From the NCBI GenBank assembly GCA_010093685.1, contig MU006254.1, positions 81,214 to 145,213 of the forward strand: DNA of 64,000 nucleotides, in the 5' to 3' direction. The position numbers and the translations under genes were made by a program. The DNA is from Ophiobolus disseminans (Eukaryota; Ascomycota; Dothideomycetes; Pleosporales; Phaeosphaeriaceae). Below are positions 53,823 to 63,306 of this stretch, piece by piece (the first letter of the stretch is position 1; each line of letters starts with the position of its first letter). The notes under the pieces are model-generated. The model did no database searches. It was given only the letters and a program-made list of their open reading frames with translations, and was not told the origin of the DNA.

Positions 53823-54482
53823 CTAATAGACTGTCTGGGTTGTAAAGCTATTTTGTCTCTTAGTGTGCTTTCTAGCACATGCAGAAGACTTTGGCGTCGT
53901 AGTTGCTTGTTGAGTTGCTGAAGCTTTAGGTGTTCCTGACATCTTTAGCGTTCCTGAAGCTTTAGGGATGGTAGACGACTTAGGCGATGTTGAGGCTTTA
54001 GGAGTGGTAGAAGCTTTTGGCGGCGGTGAAGCCTTGGGTGGTGTGGAGGCTTTTGGCGGTGTTGAGGCCTTGGGTGGTGTGGAAGCCTTTGGCGGTGTTG
54101 AGGCCTTGGGTGGTGTGGAAGCCTTTGGCGGTATTGAGGCCTTGGGTGGTGTGGAAGCCTTTGGCGGTGTTGAGGCCTTGGGTGGTGTGGAAGCCTTTGG
54201 CGGTGTTGAGGCCTTGGGTGGTGTGGAAGCCTTTGGCGGTGTTGAGGCCTTAGGCGATGGGGAAACCTTTGGCGGTTTTGGCTTGCCAAGCGCTTCTACT
54301 TGGGCGATATTGTGTGCGACACGGCTGCTTATGTAGTTGTCATCGCTTCTCCAGTGCCTGTCAGGGCTGTCTAGTGCAGTTGGTGTTAAAGAGGTGTGTG
54401 GTGGCTGAGAGAGCTGGCCAATATAGAGTGCCTGTACTACGGCCAGGAGACAGATTACTGCTGACGTGGAAGCGATATGCAT
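53823..54482 (-). CDS. Secreted protein with PPKAST tandem repeats
   Basis: Intact 219-aa protein from ATG 54482. Residues 1 to about 20 (MHIASTSAVICLLAVVQALY) form a signal peptide. A 50-residue spacer (DSPDRHWRSDDNYISSRVAH) leads to about 20 tandem hexapeptides, mostly PPKAST, degenerating toward the C-terminus (TPKAST, SPKSST, IPKASG). The tail CARKHTKRQNSFTTQTVY has a dibasic KR pair. No Cys-rich or enzymatic domain. The repeat is Pro/Lys/Ser/Thr-rich, so it is probably extended and O-glycosylated at the wall or outside the cell (inference). A TATAAA-type box is visible on the minus strand near 54580, about 100 bp upstream. It could be an effector-like or wall protein; family unknown. Confidence 0.8.
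   Translation of the reverse strand: MHIASTSAVICLLAVVQALYIGQLSQPPHTSLTPTALDSPDRHWRSDDNYISSRVAHNIAQVEALGKPKPPKVSPSPKASTPPKASTPPKASTPPKASTPPKASTPPKASTPPKASIPPKASTPPKASTPPKASTPPKASTPPKASTPPKASPPPKASTTPKASTSPKSSTIPKASGTLKMSGTPKASATQQATTTPKSSACARKHTKRQNSFTTQTVY
53960..54255 (-). repeat. 18/36-bp tandem repeat encoding PPKAST
   Basis: The DNA repeats with a 36-bp period made of two 18-bp half-units that use different synonymous codons (GCC TTG GGT / GCC TTT GGC on the plus strand). Central 36-bp units are nearly identical. Confidence 0.9.
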
Positions 54483-54575
54483 ACTGCAGATAAGTGGTGA
54501 GAGAAATACGCAAAGTTGTAGTAGAGTCGGTAGTGCCTCATGGAGATGGGAGGAAGGTAACAGGCAGGAAGAAAA

Positions 54576-54592
54576 GGTTGCTTTATATACAT
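54576..54592 (-). promoter_or_regulatory. Probable TATA box of the PPKAST gene
   Basis: Minus-strand ATGTATATAAAGCAAC lies about 100 bp upstream of ATG 54482, a common spacing for fungal core promoters. Confidence 0.5.
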
Positions 54593-55088
54593 CCTAGACA
54601 GGCACACGTAACCTCTCACACCATTACGTGTCTGTTGTCAAACTAGACATGTGTCTACGCGCCTGCATAGCATGCTATGTGTGTACTGTCTGCCTTGCTA
54701 CGCCAGCACAGAGAAATTGCAGGATAAAACAAGGACAGTCGGACTACGACGATAGTGGCACAGATAGCGGAGAGGTGTTGGTTCCTTGCCGTAGTCTTAC
54801 TCTCTCGTACGGTAGTCCTGTTCTCCTCGGCGTCTCGCTGAGGCGAGTGTTGGTAGGTGGGTTGCGGCATGGAAAGGTGGAAGTTGACTTTAGGATCTGT
54901 AACAGTGGTGTAGGAGGCGAGGGCGGTTAGTTGGGCTATGCGCCACTGCGCCTCACGCCCAATCTCGCACCAGCCTACGCCACACTCCCTGCTGGGGTTT
55001 TGATGCCAACAACACCTCTTGAGCGCAACTAAAAATCAGGTCTAGCATGTTAACTCTGCGGGCCTAGTAGGTCCTCTCTACGAGCCAC
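54593..55088. other. Intergenic, no gene supported
   Basis: A 100-aa plus-strand frame (54628-54930) begins with a Cys-rich hydrophobic stretch but loses protein-like character after residue 30 and is not called. Confidence 0.4.
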
Positions 55089-55096
55089 GTATCTAC

Positions 55097-56136
55097 CAGA
55101 GTTGTCAATGTACAAGCCGGCTTGAAAAGCTGGCTTGATTGGCTTGAGGCTTGCAGTTCCATCAAGCCAAGCTCGCCCATACTAATTTGTTAGCAAGCCA
55201 AGCTGCTGATAGAAGCTGGCTTGATGAGCTTGGTCAGCTTGAGCTTCTTAGCAGGCGTGAGGTTTTGAGGCTTTTAGCGTTGCGGGAGGAGCGATCTCAC
55301 GATACTTTTTTAGTGTTTTGGGCGATAAGGGCGATAAGAATGAGGCTGCTAGCGTAGCAGTAGGAGCGATCTTATGATACTTTTCTGGTGTTGTAACTTT
55401 ATATTAAGTTAGCTCTTTAGCTCTATTATAAATCTGCCTATACTATCAGTTAATAGAGCCGCTATAGTGTACGTCTTTACGTTTAATACCTCGTTGCGAG
55501 GAGCGAGCTACCCAGTTTAGGTCTGTTATTAGCACACATAGGTGCAGAGGTTCAAATCGCGAAGCAACTAGATTCGGCTAAGTTGCTTTCTTTATGCCGT
55601 TTTAAGTGTTGTCGTTACCCTTAGCAACTACAGTAGCTATCCTAGCCTTTTTAGCCTTATCTTTTCAGCCTTATGCTGTAACCTTAGGCTTAACCCTAGC
55701 CTCAGCAAGCTTGCGCTTAATGTCCTCTCTATCCTAGCATCGAGCTGTGAGTGTGAGCGCATGTTTAGTGAGCTCGGCGACCTGTTAGAGCTTCGCTGGC
55801 GGGCTATACAACCTCAACTTTTGGCGGCCATACAGTGCGTACGACGGTGGCGAAAAGCCGGCCTAGGCGACGATAAGGTGGCCGTGAAGGCAGCAGCAGC
55901 GCTTACTGACGCTGAGATAGACGTTTTGTACGACGTAAGCACATAGGACGACAATTGCTGAAACTTAACACTAAAAATTAACTTATTACGTTATCAACTT
56001 CAAGCCTGCAAGCCTTCAAGCCAAGCCGCCTAATTTACAGCCATCAAGCCCATCCAGCCAAGCCGACAAATCCAAAATACGACTCCAAGCCAAGCTCACG
56101 AGCTAGGCTGGCTTGGCTTGTACATTGACAACTCTG
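55097..56136 (+). mobile_element. Non-autonomous hAT element with transposase tail
   Basis: 1040 bp, 22-bp perfect terminal inverted repeats starting CAGAGTTGTCAATGTACAAG, and a perfect 8-bp target duplication gtatctac (55089-55096 and 56137-56144). The interior near both ends is rich in short AAGCC/GGCTT repeats, a subterminal pattern typical of hAT transposase binding. Only the C-terminal dimerisation region of the transposase remains. Confidence 0.95.
55740..55946 (+). pseudogene. hAT transposase C-terminal (dimerisation) fragment
   Basis: Reads CECERMFSELGDLLELRWRA and IQPQLLAAIQCVRRWRKAGL, the conserved hAT C-terminal block (R.FS..G........ ..L..A...L..W). The rest of the gene is deleted. 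Confidence 0.85.
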
Positions 56137-56144
56137 GTATCTAC

Positions 56145-57235
56145 GCGCCAACAAACCCTACCAAGTATTATTCTGCCTTGCTATGCCAACTCCCTTAAAC
56201 ACACGCAATTTTCTTCTCGCACGCTGCAAAGTTTGGAATGTTGGGTTTGCATTAAGGCCGGCGTTACGCTGTGATAGTGGCACAGCGCCGTGATCGACAC
56301 GGCGTTGTAGCGGTAGCACAGCTCTACTCCACTATTGTAGTAGATTACTAGGAGGCGGCAAAGGCAGCGCCACTGCAACAGAACCAAAGCCAATCTTCAT
56401 AGGCGTTGCATACAGATTCTCGCTGTAGTATAGTAGGTTAGCCCGTGATTACGGATTTAGTAAGTTACATAGCATAGCTTAAGAGGGAGTATTCGTTAGA
56501 TCTTCCTAACCCTAATATCTCCTAAGCTCTAATCTCTACTATAATACACCTTCTCCTCTCCCGAATATAGATCGAAGCCTGCATCTCTCTACTTGAGCAT
56601 ATATCTATGCAATAGTATGTAAATAGAGACACACACTGTAAACACAAACCTAAGCTATAAAGTATTTCTCTTCTAGTATAGATATTGCGCAGTTATACTG
56701 TAAGTACTTTGCTTCTAGATACCTCTAGTATAAAGACGTAACATAAGGCAGATTAGAATCGCGCTATTAATATAGCTTAGTAAGGTAGGCATAGAGCGAA
56801 TAAGAATAACAACATAGTACTACATCTTACTAGTATAAAGACAACAAGAAGACAAACGAAAAACGCAAAGATCTAAACTATAACCCGTAAGAGTAGGTTG
56901 TGAATGTATTAGAGAGAGAGGCGAGATATGCGAATCGCACTCTTTGATCTCCCTGCACCTAGAAGCCAGCCCCTACTGTTAAACCCAACTAAACGTGCAT
57001 CGTGCGCGGCTTGTCGTGTTCTCTCAGATAGAGTCTTCTTCGCGTGTCCACTGGTTGGCACTAAGCTCCAATCGCAGTAGCATAGGAAACAGCATCTAGG
57101 GTAGAGTGACCCCTAATTCGCGTGCAATCATTCGGCAGCTCGTGATCCTAGGGTTTGATGTAGCGCAAGCTTCAATCCTTCCAGGTTTCTTAGGCGCTAT
57201 GCCCGTTAGCACTGGTTTACCATTGCAGTCTACCT
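56145..57235. other. AT-rich intergenic region
   Basis: 56440-56900 is markedly AT-rich with frequent TA steps, possibly an old mutated repeat; no frame or ends recognised. Confidence 0.45.
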
Positions 57236-57823
57236 TTACACCCCATCCTCTATTGCAAAGTCTGTACCACGCCTTCCATATACTACAGTGATCGTTCCTG
57301 TAGGATATTGTTTCCCTCTTCCTTCCCTCTTGTCTGTCAATTCAAGCTGGAACGTCTTCTCCCCTATAAGCCAACTGAGCGTTTCTGCGTGAATTAGTTG
57401 GATTGATACGGGCCCAATGGCCTCCTTTAGAGCTGGCGCGTTTTTGTTGATATCATCTCGAGCTTTAGTCGAACCAAATGACCTAGCGTTTAGGGCCGCT
57501 GAATAACCACCTTTTTTCCCAGGAAAGAAGGTTACCGCTACCATCTGAGCACGGGCTGCTGGCGGGTTTGCTTCCTTAACTACCCCAGGATTTCCATGGT
57601 TTTCCTCAAGCCAGGCATAGCATCTCTCTGCAAGCTGCCATGCACCTTCAACACCCTCTTTGGTTAGATCGGCAAACGGGCCGAATTTTTTTGTATAAAT
57701 CCAGGTAGTAGCTCCTATCTCGCCATTCTTGCCGAGGTCGTAGGAAGCCATAGGTTGGGGCGCAGCCAAGACATGATAGGTGAGTAGCTGGACTCCATAG
57801 AGGAACAGAAGATAAGGCCGCAT
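57236..57823 (-). CDS. Small secreted protein, 195 aa, unknown family
   Basis: Intact from ATG 57823. MRPYLLFLYGVQLLTYHVLA is a clear signal peptide, with likely cleavage before APQP. The mature part has one Cys (ERCYAWLEENHG), so it is not a disulfide-rich effector. Distinct blocks are IGATTWIYTKKFGPFADLTK, ARAQMVAVTFFPGKKGGYSA, KARDDINKNAPALKEAI and TGTITVVYGRRGTDFAIEDG. The mix of alternating strands and helices suggests a compact globular domain; I do not recognise it. A TATATA-type sequence lies on the minus strand near 57920, about 100 bp upstream. A secreted enzyme-like or effector role is possible but unproved. Confidence 0.7.
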   Translation of the reverse strand: MRPYLLFLYGVQLLTYHVLAAPQPMASYDLGKNGEIGATTWIYTKKFGPFADLTKEGVEGAWQLAERCYAWLEENHGNPGVVKEANPPAARAQMVAVTFFPGKKGGYSAALNARSFGSTKARDDINKNAPALKEAIGPVSIQLIHAETLSWLIGEKTFQLELTDKREGRGKQYPTGTITVVYGRRGTDFAIEDGV

Positions 57824-57913
57824 TGCAAGACGAACAATTAATTTGCTTCTTAACTTGTGACGTGTTAGAATAGAGGGCGGGATTTGAATAGCATGCTCTA
57901 TTTTCTTGCAAGT

Positions 57914-57928
57914 CTACCACTCTATATA
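57914..57928 (-). promoter_or_regulatory. Probable TATA box of the small secreted protein gene
   Basis: Minus-strand CGACATATATAGAG is about 100 bp upstream of ATG 57823. Confidence 0.4.
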
Positions 57929-58013
57929 TGTCGGTTGACAGGCCTACGCCTCTTTACCTTGTAATAAACAAGACTTATAAAAAGCAGACATTGTTAGCTC
58001 GCAACCGCCCAGA

Positions 58014-58200
58014 AGTGAGGGAGGCACGGGAACCTGAGGGAGGCACGGGAACCTGAGAGAGGCACGGGAACCCGAGAGAGGCACGGGAACCTGAGAGAGG
58101 CACGGGAACCTGAGAGAGGCACAGGGATCTAAGAGAGGCGCAAGCATATGAGAGAGGCAGGACCCTTATAACGGAGGCACGTGAATCTGAGAGGGGCACA
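58014..58200. repeat. 19-bp minisatellite (GAGAGAGGCACGGGAACCT)
   Basis: Six well-conserved 19-bp units (58023-58135 approximately) followed by decayed copies to about 58200. Because 19 is not a multiple of three, the frames through it rotate and are not coding. Confidence 0.88.
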
Positions 58201-58430
58201 GAACTAGAGTTTACATTGCCTCTAAGAAAATGCTGATACAAAATAAAACAAGCAACGCCAGCAACATAGAATTAGGTAAGCAAGGCTGCTAAGCCTATCT
58301 GTTCTTAGTCTGCTGAGTAATCAAGTACGGTTGAAGCAAACGATTTACTTGTCTCTCTGCTTTCTTCTTTATTGTTCCTTCTATATCAGCCGCACAACAT
58401 CTTACTAGTAATCTTCTAGCAGAGCTAATT

Positions 58431-60161
58431 ATGCCTCAAACTACCCTCAATCGCTACGTCCTGCCTAGCAGGTTGCATCGCAACACCTATAGTTCTTTTC
58501 TCGCCCTACCCCGCCCAGTGCGTGAAAGAATCTACGTCATGGCAAACCTCAGTCCTAGCCGCTTTATAAACCTCAATTGCTGGGCACGACACCAGTGGTG
58601 TCCTAGCAGCGACAGCCTAGACGAGCCAAACCCTCACGTAGACGTATATCTTTGCATGCAACGCAAGTACGAGGAACAACACCCGCCTGACCCACTGCCC
58701 GTCAGCCTACTTCTTGTATCCAAAGTGGTATCACAGGAGGCTCAAGGTGTACTGTATAGAACAAACTGCTTTGCGATATCTCGACGGGATCCCGGAGGGC
58801 TACGCGGATTAGAACGTCTAAGCGGGGACGCTATTATAAATCTGCGGACTCTCCTTATCCACATCACCCCCTGCACCTGTCTGGCCCCACACTGCATAAA
58901 AGCACCACGGCGATCGCCGCACGTTGCCGCCTCTTTTATGAACATGGCCTTAGGCGGATGCTTTGCTGGTTTCAGTTTTAGGGAACAATTGCACGACCAA
59001 AGTCTGTCCAATACTTCTAGGACAGATAGGCGTTTTTTGGAACAGTGGGAACGGATCTGCCATCGACTCGCAGAGCACATAATGCCAGACCAGCTTTCAC
59101 TATACATTGTTGGTCATGTTGAAAGCAGACGCGTTGCAGAGCAAGTCCTTCAGCCGCTGTACCAGCTTCCGACTCTTCGCAATAGTGGCATCTGCCTTGG
59201 ACCCTCAAGCCATCCCTACCGGGATGAATTACAAGATCTAGCCGCTACTGCAGTAAAACGTCTGACCTGTAAAGCTGTGCTGGCACTGCCGCAGACATTC
59301 CCATTTCTTAGCCTCCCAAGAGAGCTACAGCTGCAGATCTTGGCGGATACCCCCCTAGTGCAAGATGCCTGCATATGCATACAGGATGGAAGGCTTTCTC
59401 GCCATGGCTTGACCCACAGTTGTGATGATGATCACATTATAATGGACGGAGTACCAGGCCTGGAACGGGCAGCGTTTTGTACACACAAATGTGCCGCGTT
59501 CCGTACAGGCTGTGGCTACGCTACCTACGCTACATACTTCACCCAGGTCTCTTACTTGGGAAAAGCAATGGCAGACTTGGTAACAGATATCGTCTTCTCT
59601 CAAAACGCCTTTGGTATCTATACTTGGAACCCTAGCTTAGGGTGGTTCGACCAGGGTAACCTGGGGGGAATGCATTCCTTCTTAGCTGGGCTCCCATCGC
59701 ACGCCCTTGGAAGGATTCGTCAGCTTACTATCTGGCTTCCTCCTATTGACACTATAAGCCTCCCTTACAACCACCCAGATTGGCCGCTATGGCTGGCAAG
59801 TGTTCAGCTCCTTGCCACCAGAGCGACACTCTCGGGCCTGGCTCTCACTATTCAAATTGGGAATTATCGTGCTAAGCGCGAACGCCTTGCCAGAAAGGAG
59901 CACTTTACTCCTCAAGACCAATCCCAAATACTGCGGGCCTACGAAGAAGATATTGTTTATCCTCTTATGCAGCTACAGGGTCTCAAGCTACTTTTCCTCT
60001 ATGTCCCCTGTCCGTTTGGTAGAGGAAACGAGGAGGCACGAGTGCAGGTTGAGCGTAGGTTAGAACAGGTGGTCATGGGCGCCGACTACAACGCCTACAG
60101 AATGGGAAAACCACCACCTAACACGTATACCCGGCCATTCCTCTTTGACGAGTGGCAGTAG
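58431..60161 (+). CDS. F-box-like hypothetical protein, 576 aa
   Basis: Intact single-exon gene from ATG 58431. Two F-box-like starts are visible: FLALPRPVRERIYVMANL (residues about 24-41) and FLSLPRELQLQILADTPL (about 290-307). After the first comes the pattern of fungal DUF7730/F-box-type proteins (LPVSLLLVSKVVSQEAQGVL YRTN as LLLVSK, EA, LYR). His/Cys clusters (CTCLAPHCIK; CTHKCAAFRTGCGYATY) may bind metal. The C-terminal third reads like helical repeats (IRQLTIWLPP, LQGLKLLFLYVPCPF). F-box proteins are SCF ubiquitin-ligase adaptors; here the role is inferred only from the motif. No damage seen. Confidence 0.75.
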   Translation: MPQTTLNRYVLPSRLHRNTYSSFLALPRPVRERIYVMANLSPSRFINLNCWARHQWCPSSDSLDEPNPHVDVYLCMQRKYEEQHPPDPLPVSLLLVSKVVSQEAQGVLYRTNCFAISRRDPGGLRGLERLSGDAIINLRTLLIHITPCTCLAPHCIKAPRRSPHVAASFMNMALGGCFAGFSFREQLHDQSLSNTSRTDRRFLEQWERICHRLAEHIMPDQLSLYIVGHVESRRVAEQVLQPLYQLPTLRNSGICLGPSSHPYRDELQDLAATAVKRLTCKAVLALPQTFPFLSLPRELQLQILADTPLVQDACICIQDGRLSRHGLTHSCDDDHIIMDGVPGLERAAFCTHKCAAFRTGCGYATYATYFTQVSYLGKAMADLVTDIVFSQNAFGIYTWNPSLGWFDQGNLGGMHSFLAGLPSHALGRIRQLTIWLPPIDTISLPYNHPDWPLWLASVQLLATRATLSGLALTIQIGNYRAKRERLARKEHFTPQDQSQILRAYEEDIVYPLMQLQGLKLLFLYVPCPFGRGNEEARVQVERRLEQVVMGADYNAYRMGKPPPNTYTRPFLFDEWQ

Positions 60162-61031
60162 GAAGCAGTGTAGGGTATCTACTCATACAAGAGAAATGAA
60201 AAGGTGTATATACTTAGCTTAGAGCTAAGAAAACAGTAGCCTGTACTATACTCACTTGAGTTATGTATTCTATATTTATGCAACTGCCTTGATTTGATAT
60301 AGTCCAAAGTAGAGTGTGCAGAGCATACGAGGGCCGCTACATTACCACTACCGCGCCGCATGCCACTACCGCCTCCTCCTGTCCATTACGTTTCAATCGC
60401 TGTTAACCGCTAGTGACTAAGTAGATTAGAGCATCTGGCGCGTACTGTTGCGCTGTGCCACTATATTTGCATAGAGAGCCTTACTTACTCTACATACTTG
60501 CGCACCTTAGTAGCAATAGGCATAGCGTAGATGTTTGATTTCTGTCTGTGCTTAGTTCTATATACTATATATGCTGTAAATGCATATCTTCTAAATTAAG
60601 ATAATGTCTCTCTCTTACCGCTTAAATAGCACCTCTGTATGCTTAAGTAAGTAATTGAGTATATATGCATGTTTATCCTTCTTTTTATTTGCTACACAAA
60701 AGCCAACTATGCTACTAGTCTATAGAGAGCAATTTATTGCTAGAGTAGTGGTTGGATGTATTGCGCTAGGCTATCTTCTCTCCGCTCTCGTCTTTGGCCT
60801 TGTTCGATGCCACTAACAACTAAATAGAGCGAGGACAGAAGATAGCCTATCTACCTCTAAGCTAACACGAAAGCCTAGTCTAGGTACGTACTGAGAGTAG
60901 CAATAAGACTATGCTCGACATCGTAGGTGCTAACTACACATAGACTACTCTCTCTATTTCCAGCCTTTACGAGAAAAGCGCCTACCCTTAAGCGCTACCT
61001 ACTTTTGCCGAGCGCAGCTAAGCAGCTACTC
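60162..61031. other. Intergenic, no gene seen
   Basis: AT-richer at 60180-60700. A small imperfect hairpin (GGCTATCTTCT... and its complement) is at about 60768-60860. Confidence 0.45.
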
Positions 61032-61193
61032 TGTCAGCCTAGCACCTCAGTTCACATGGTACACTGTGGACTGCATCTCCACGTGACTCTTAGTCACTGG
61101 CTTACTCATCATGTTGTGTATATAATCGCTCTATGTAGCTCTCTCAATACAACAACCTTCTTCTCACTTTTGCCCTGTCTCCTACATCCGACA
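61032..61193 (-). mobile_element. Solo LTR, family C, copy 3
   Basis: 162 bp, TGTCAGCCTAGC...ACATCCGACA, the reverse complement of the copies at 10616 and 19468, with perfect 5-bp target duplication tactc (61027-61031 and 61194-61198). Confidence 0.93.
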
Positions 61194-61198
61194 TACTC

Positions 61199-61947
61199 CT
61201 TACTCTTGTCTCCAACAACGCCGGATTGGTTGGCTTGTCCGTTAATGCTCCCGCCGCTTATGCCAGCAATGCATGCAGTCTATCCTACTGTAGGAGCGCA
61301 TTTTGCATACGGGTGGGAGGTCTGTCCAGCAGGCATTACCGTCCCGCCGTCTTGTTTTCCGGTGTGCTATTCGCCCTCTATGTACTCAACACCTAGCGTA
61401 AGAGACTCGGCCACCACCCTGTTCGAGGAAGACATCCAGCCTATTGGGCTAGGTATAGACAAGGGCGTAGACTCGAAGCAGTCTATAGCTGGACTGCTAG
61501 ATACAGCATTAGTATAACAACGCACTTTAGTAATCACTACATACTGCAAGTGCACTAGCCACCCTCGCTTCCTATTGTGAGTGTCTTGGGATCACCCCTA
61601 TAGTAATGCGTGCTACTGATTTAGTGCTAGCTCAAGATAATCTAAGCGGGCGGTTGGGCTTAGTAAGAGCTCGCGGTGCGTTCTTAAGCTTAGACCTATA
61701 GATCTGTTTACTCTAATGTATTGGGAGGTAAGCATGCAGGTAAAGCTGCGGATTTGGCCTTGTCAGATGTGATTAGCCTTTCAGCAGGGCGCTCAGAGAC
61801 GGCAGAACTGATCATGTGCTGGATTACTGCTAGCGCAGACTCAGGATAAGGAAGATAAAGATAAGCAGAGGAGACCCCTCGAGAGAACACAGAAGACACA
61901 CAATCAATACACGACTATTAATTATAATCAATACTGATCAACATTAT
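61199..61947. other. Intergenic, no gene supported
   Basis: A plus-strand frame running out of the LTR to about 61517 is not recognised. The right end may include the 3' untranslated end of the hAT element. Confidence 0.4.
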
Positions 61948-62855
61948 TTATCGTCCCACGATCTGATTAACCCTCCGATCTGACAATAAGTTAGCGACTA
62001 TTTCCTCCGCCGTGTGACCTGGTCTTGGTGTCTTCAGTCCTATCCGACGCCAGCTTTTTAAGCACTGCAGCGCTGTGATCAACTCTGGCTTCATCTGGAG
62101 TCGCCGCGTTCCTAGCATATCTCCGAGCTTGCTTAAAGTACGCTCACAATTAGCTGCTGACGCTGGTATTGTGAGCAGGTCGATCGCTTCCACTGCTTAT
62201 ACTCATCGCCAAGATTCTCCTCCACCTGCTTAATAACAGCGTCAAGTTGTAATTTCTGCGCGTCCCAAATGACGCTGATATCCCATTTGCAACGCTCTGA
62301 GACACCTCTACATTGTTCTCCTGCATGAGGGCGATGAGCGTGCCTTGATTTGAATCTGTACGCGCGGTTACTGGACCGGAAACGTTCATGCTGTGACCTT
62401 TGAGCCGCCTAGCTAAGTGGGGGGGCGCTGGACGTTGATCTAGATGAGTATTCTCCTCCTAGATTCTTGTTAACGTGACAATAGCGGTAGAGCTAATAGT
62501 TCTTCTGCTTTATGCGGTGATACACGGGCCAACCGTATAAGTATATACAGCTAGGGAGACCTTTAGCGTGGTCCTTGCCGCGCTTCTCAAGGTGTGGGAC
62601 GCGCACCCAGTCTAATCCGTCGAAAGTGCTGTCGTCATCAGCAGCCTCAAGAGGGACGTCACTGTTGTCCTGAGCGTTTGTACCAGTGAGGGAAGAAGCA
62701 GCGGGCGCGACGGACGCGTCTAGGTGAGGCTGACCGCGATTGTCGCATCGGACGAGGCAAGAGAGTTGGGATAATAGTTGTATAGGCATAGCAACACCAC
62801 AAATACACTGTAGGACGCGTAATAATGATACAATTGATGACAGGAATAAGCTCAA
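61948..62855 (-). pseudogene. hAT transposase, internally deleted
   Basis: Minus strand. The N-terminal BED-type region shows DWVRVPHLEKRGKDHAKGLP, SCIYLYGWPVYHRIKQKNY, then TAG (62493-62495, expected Trp) and LYRYCHV. A linker follows (MNVSGPVTARTDSNQGTLIA; SVANGISASFG). The catalytic middle is missing. The C-terminal dimerisation block is clear: LLTIPASAANCERTLSKLGD, MLGTRRLQMKPELITALQCL and KSWRRIG, with frame changes upstream. Different subfamily from the hAT at 55097-56136. TIRs were not found. Confidence 0.82.
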
Positions 62856-63306
62856 AGTTCAGATGATCGGGTGGCAGATTGCCCAAAATACCAACATTTT
62901 CGCGCTAGCCTCTTTTTTCAGCCTTATCAACAACCTCATGAAACGCCAAAACACCAAAATATCAGTTGGTGTCAGTCAACCCAGTCAAACTCAAGAACTC
63001 AAACTGAACTAACTGACAAATTATAAGCTTGGTACTGACACTGTACTGACTAAATGTTGGACAGAGCCGATAGTCCACTGATAGCTTTCACGTGATCGCG
63101 CGTAGTTAGCGTCTTGGCAGCCACTGAGAGCCTCTTACGGGCTCTCACGCGCCTACCAATACACATCATGTGGGACTACAAAAAGGCCGACCTTCTTGCA
63201 GATGTACTGTGGTATCAGGCAAAAGTTTTGTAGGTGGGTCCTCGGAGACAGGGGGTATGCTCAAGTATGGTCTAAGCCTAATTCAGTCCAATTTTACGTA
63301 CAAAAC
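62856..63306. other. Spacer between hAT and Tc1 relics
   Basis: Likely contains the 5' end of the hAT relic and the 3' end of the Tc1 element (a candidate TIR start near 63207, TGTGGTATCAGGC), neither verifiable. Confidence 0.4.

Noticed and set aside
53945..54336. Repeat frames of 78-122 aa antisense to, or out of frame with, the PPKAST gene
   Set aside because: Shadows of the 18-bp repeat; no signal peptide or start context.
55500..55580. tRNA-like B-box (GGTTCAAATC) inside the hAT element
   Set aside because: Only five acceptor pairs can be drawn and the T stem does not pair.
60927..61517. A 196-aa plus-strand frame
   Set aside because: Its middle is a solo LTR with target duplication and its ends are unrelated flanks.
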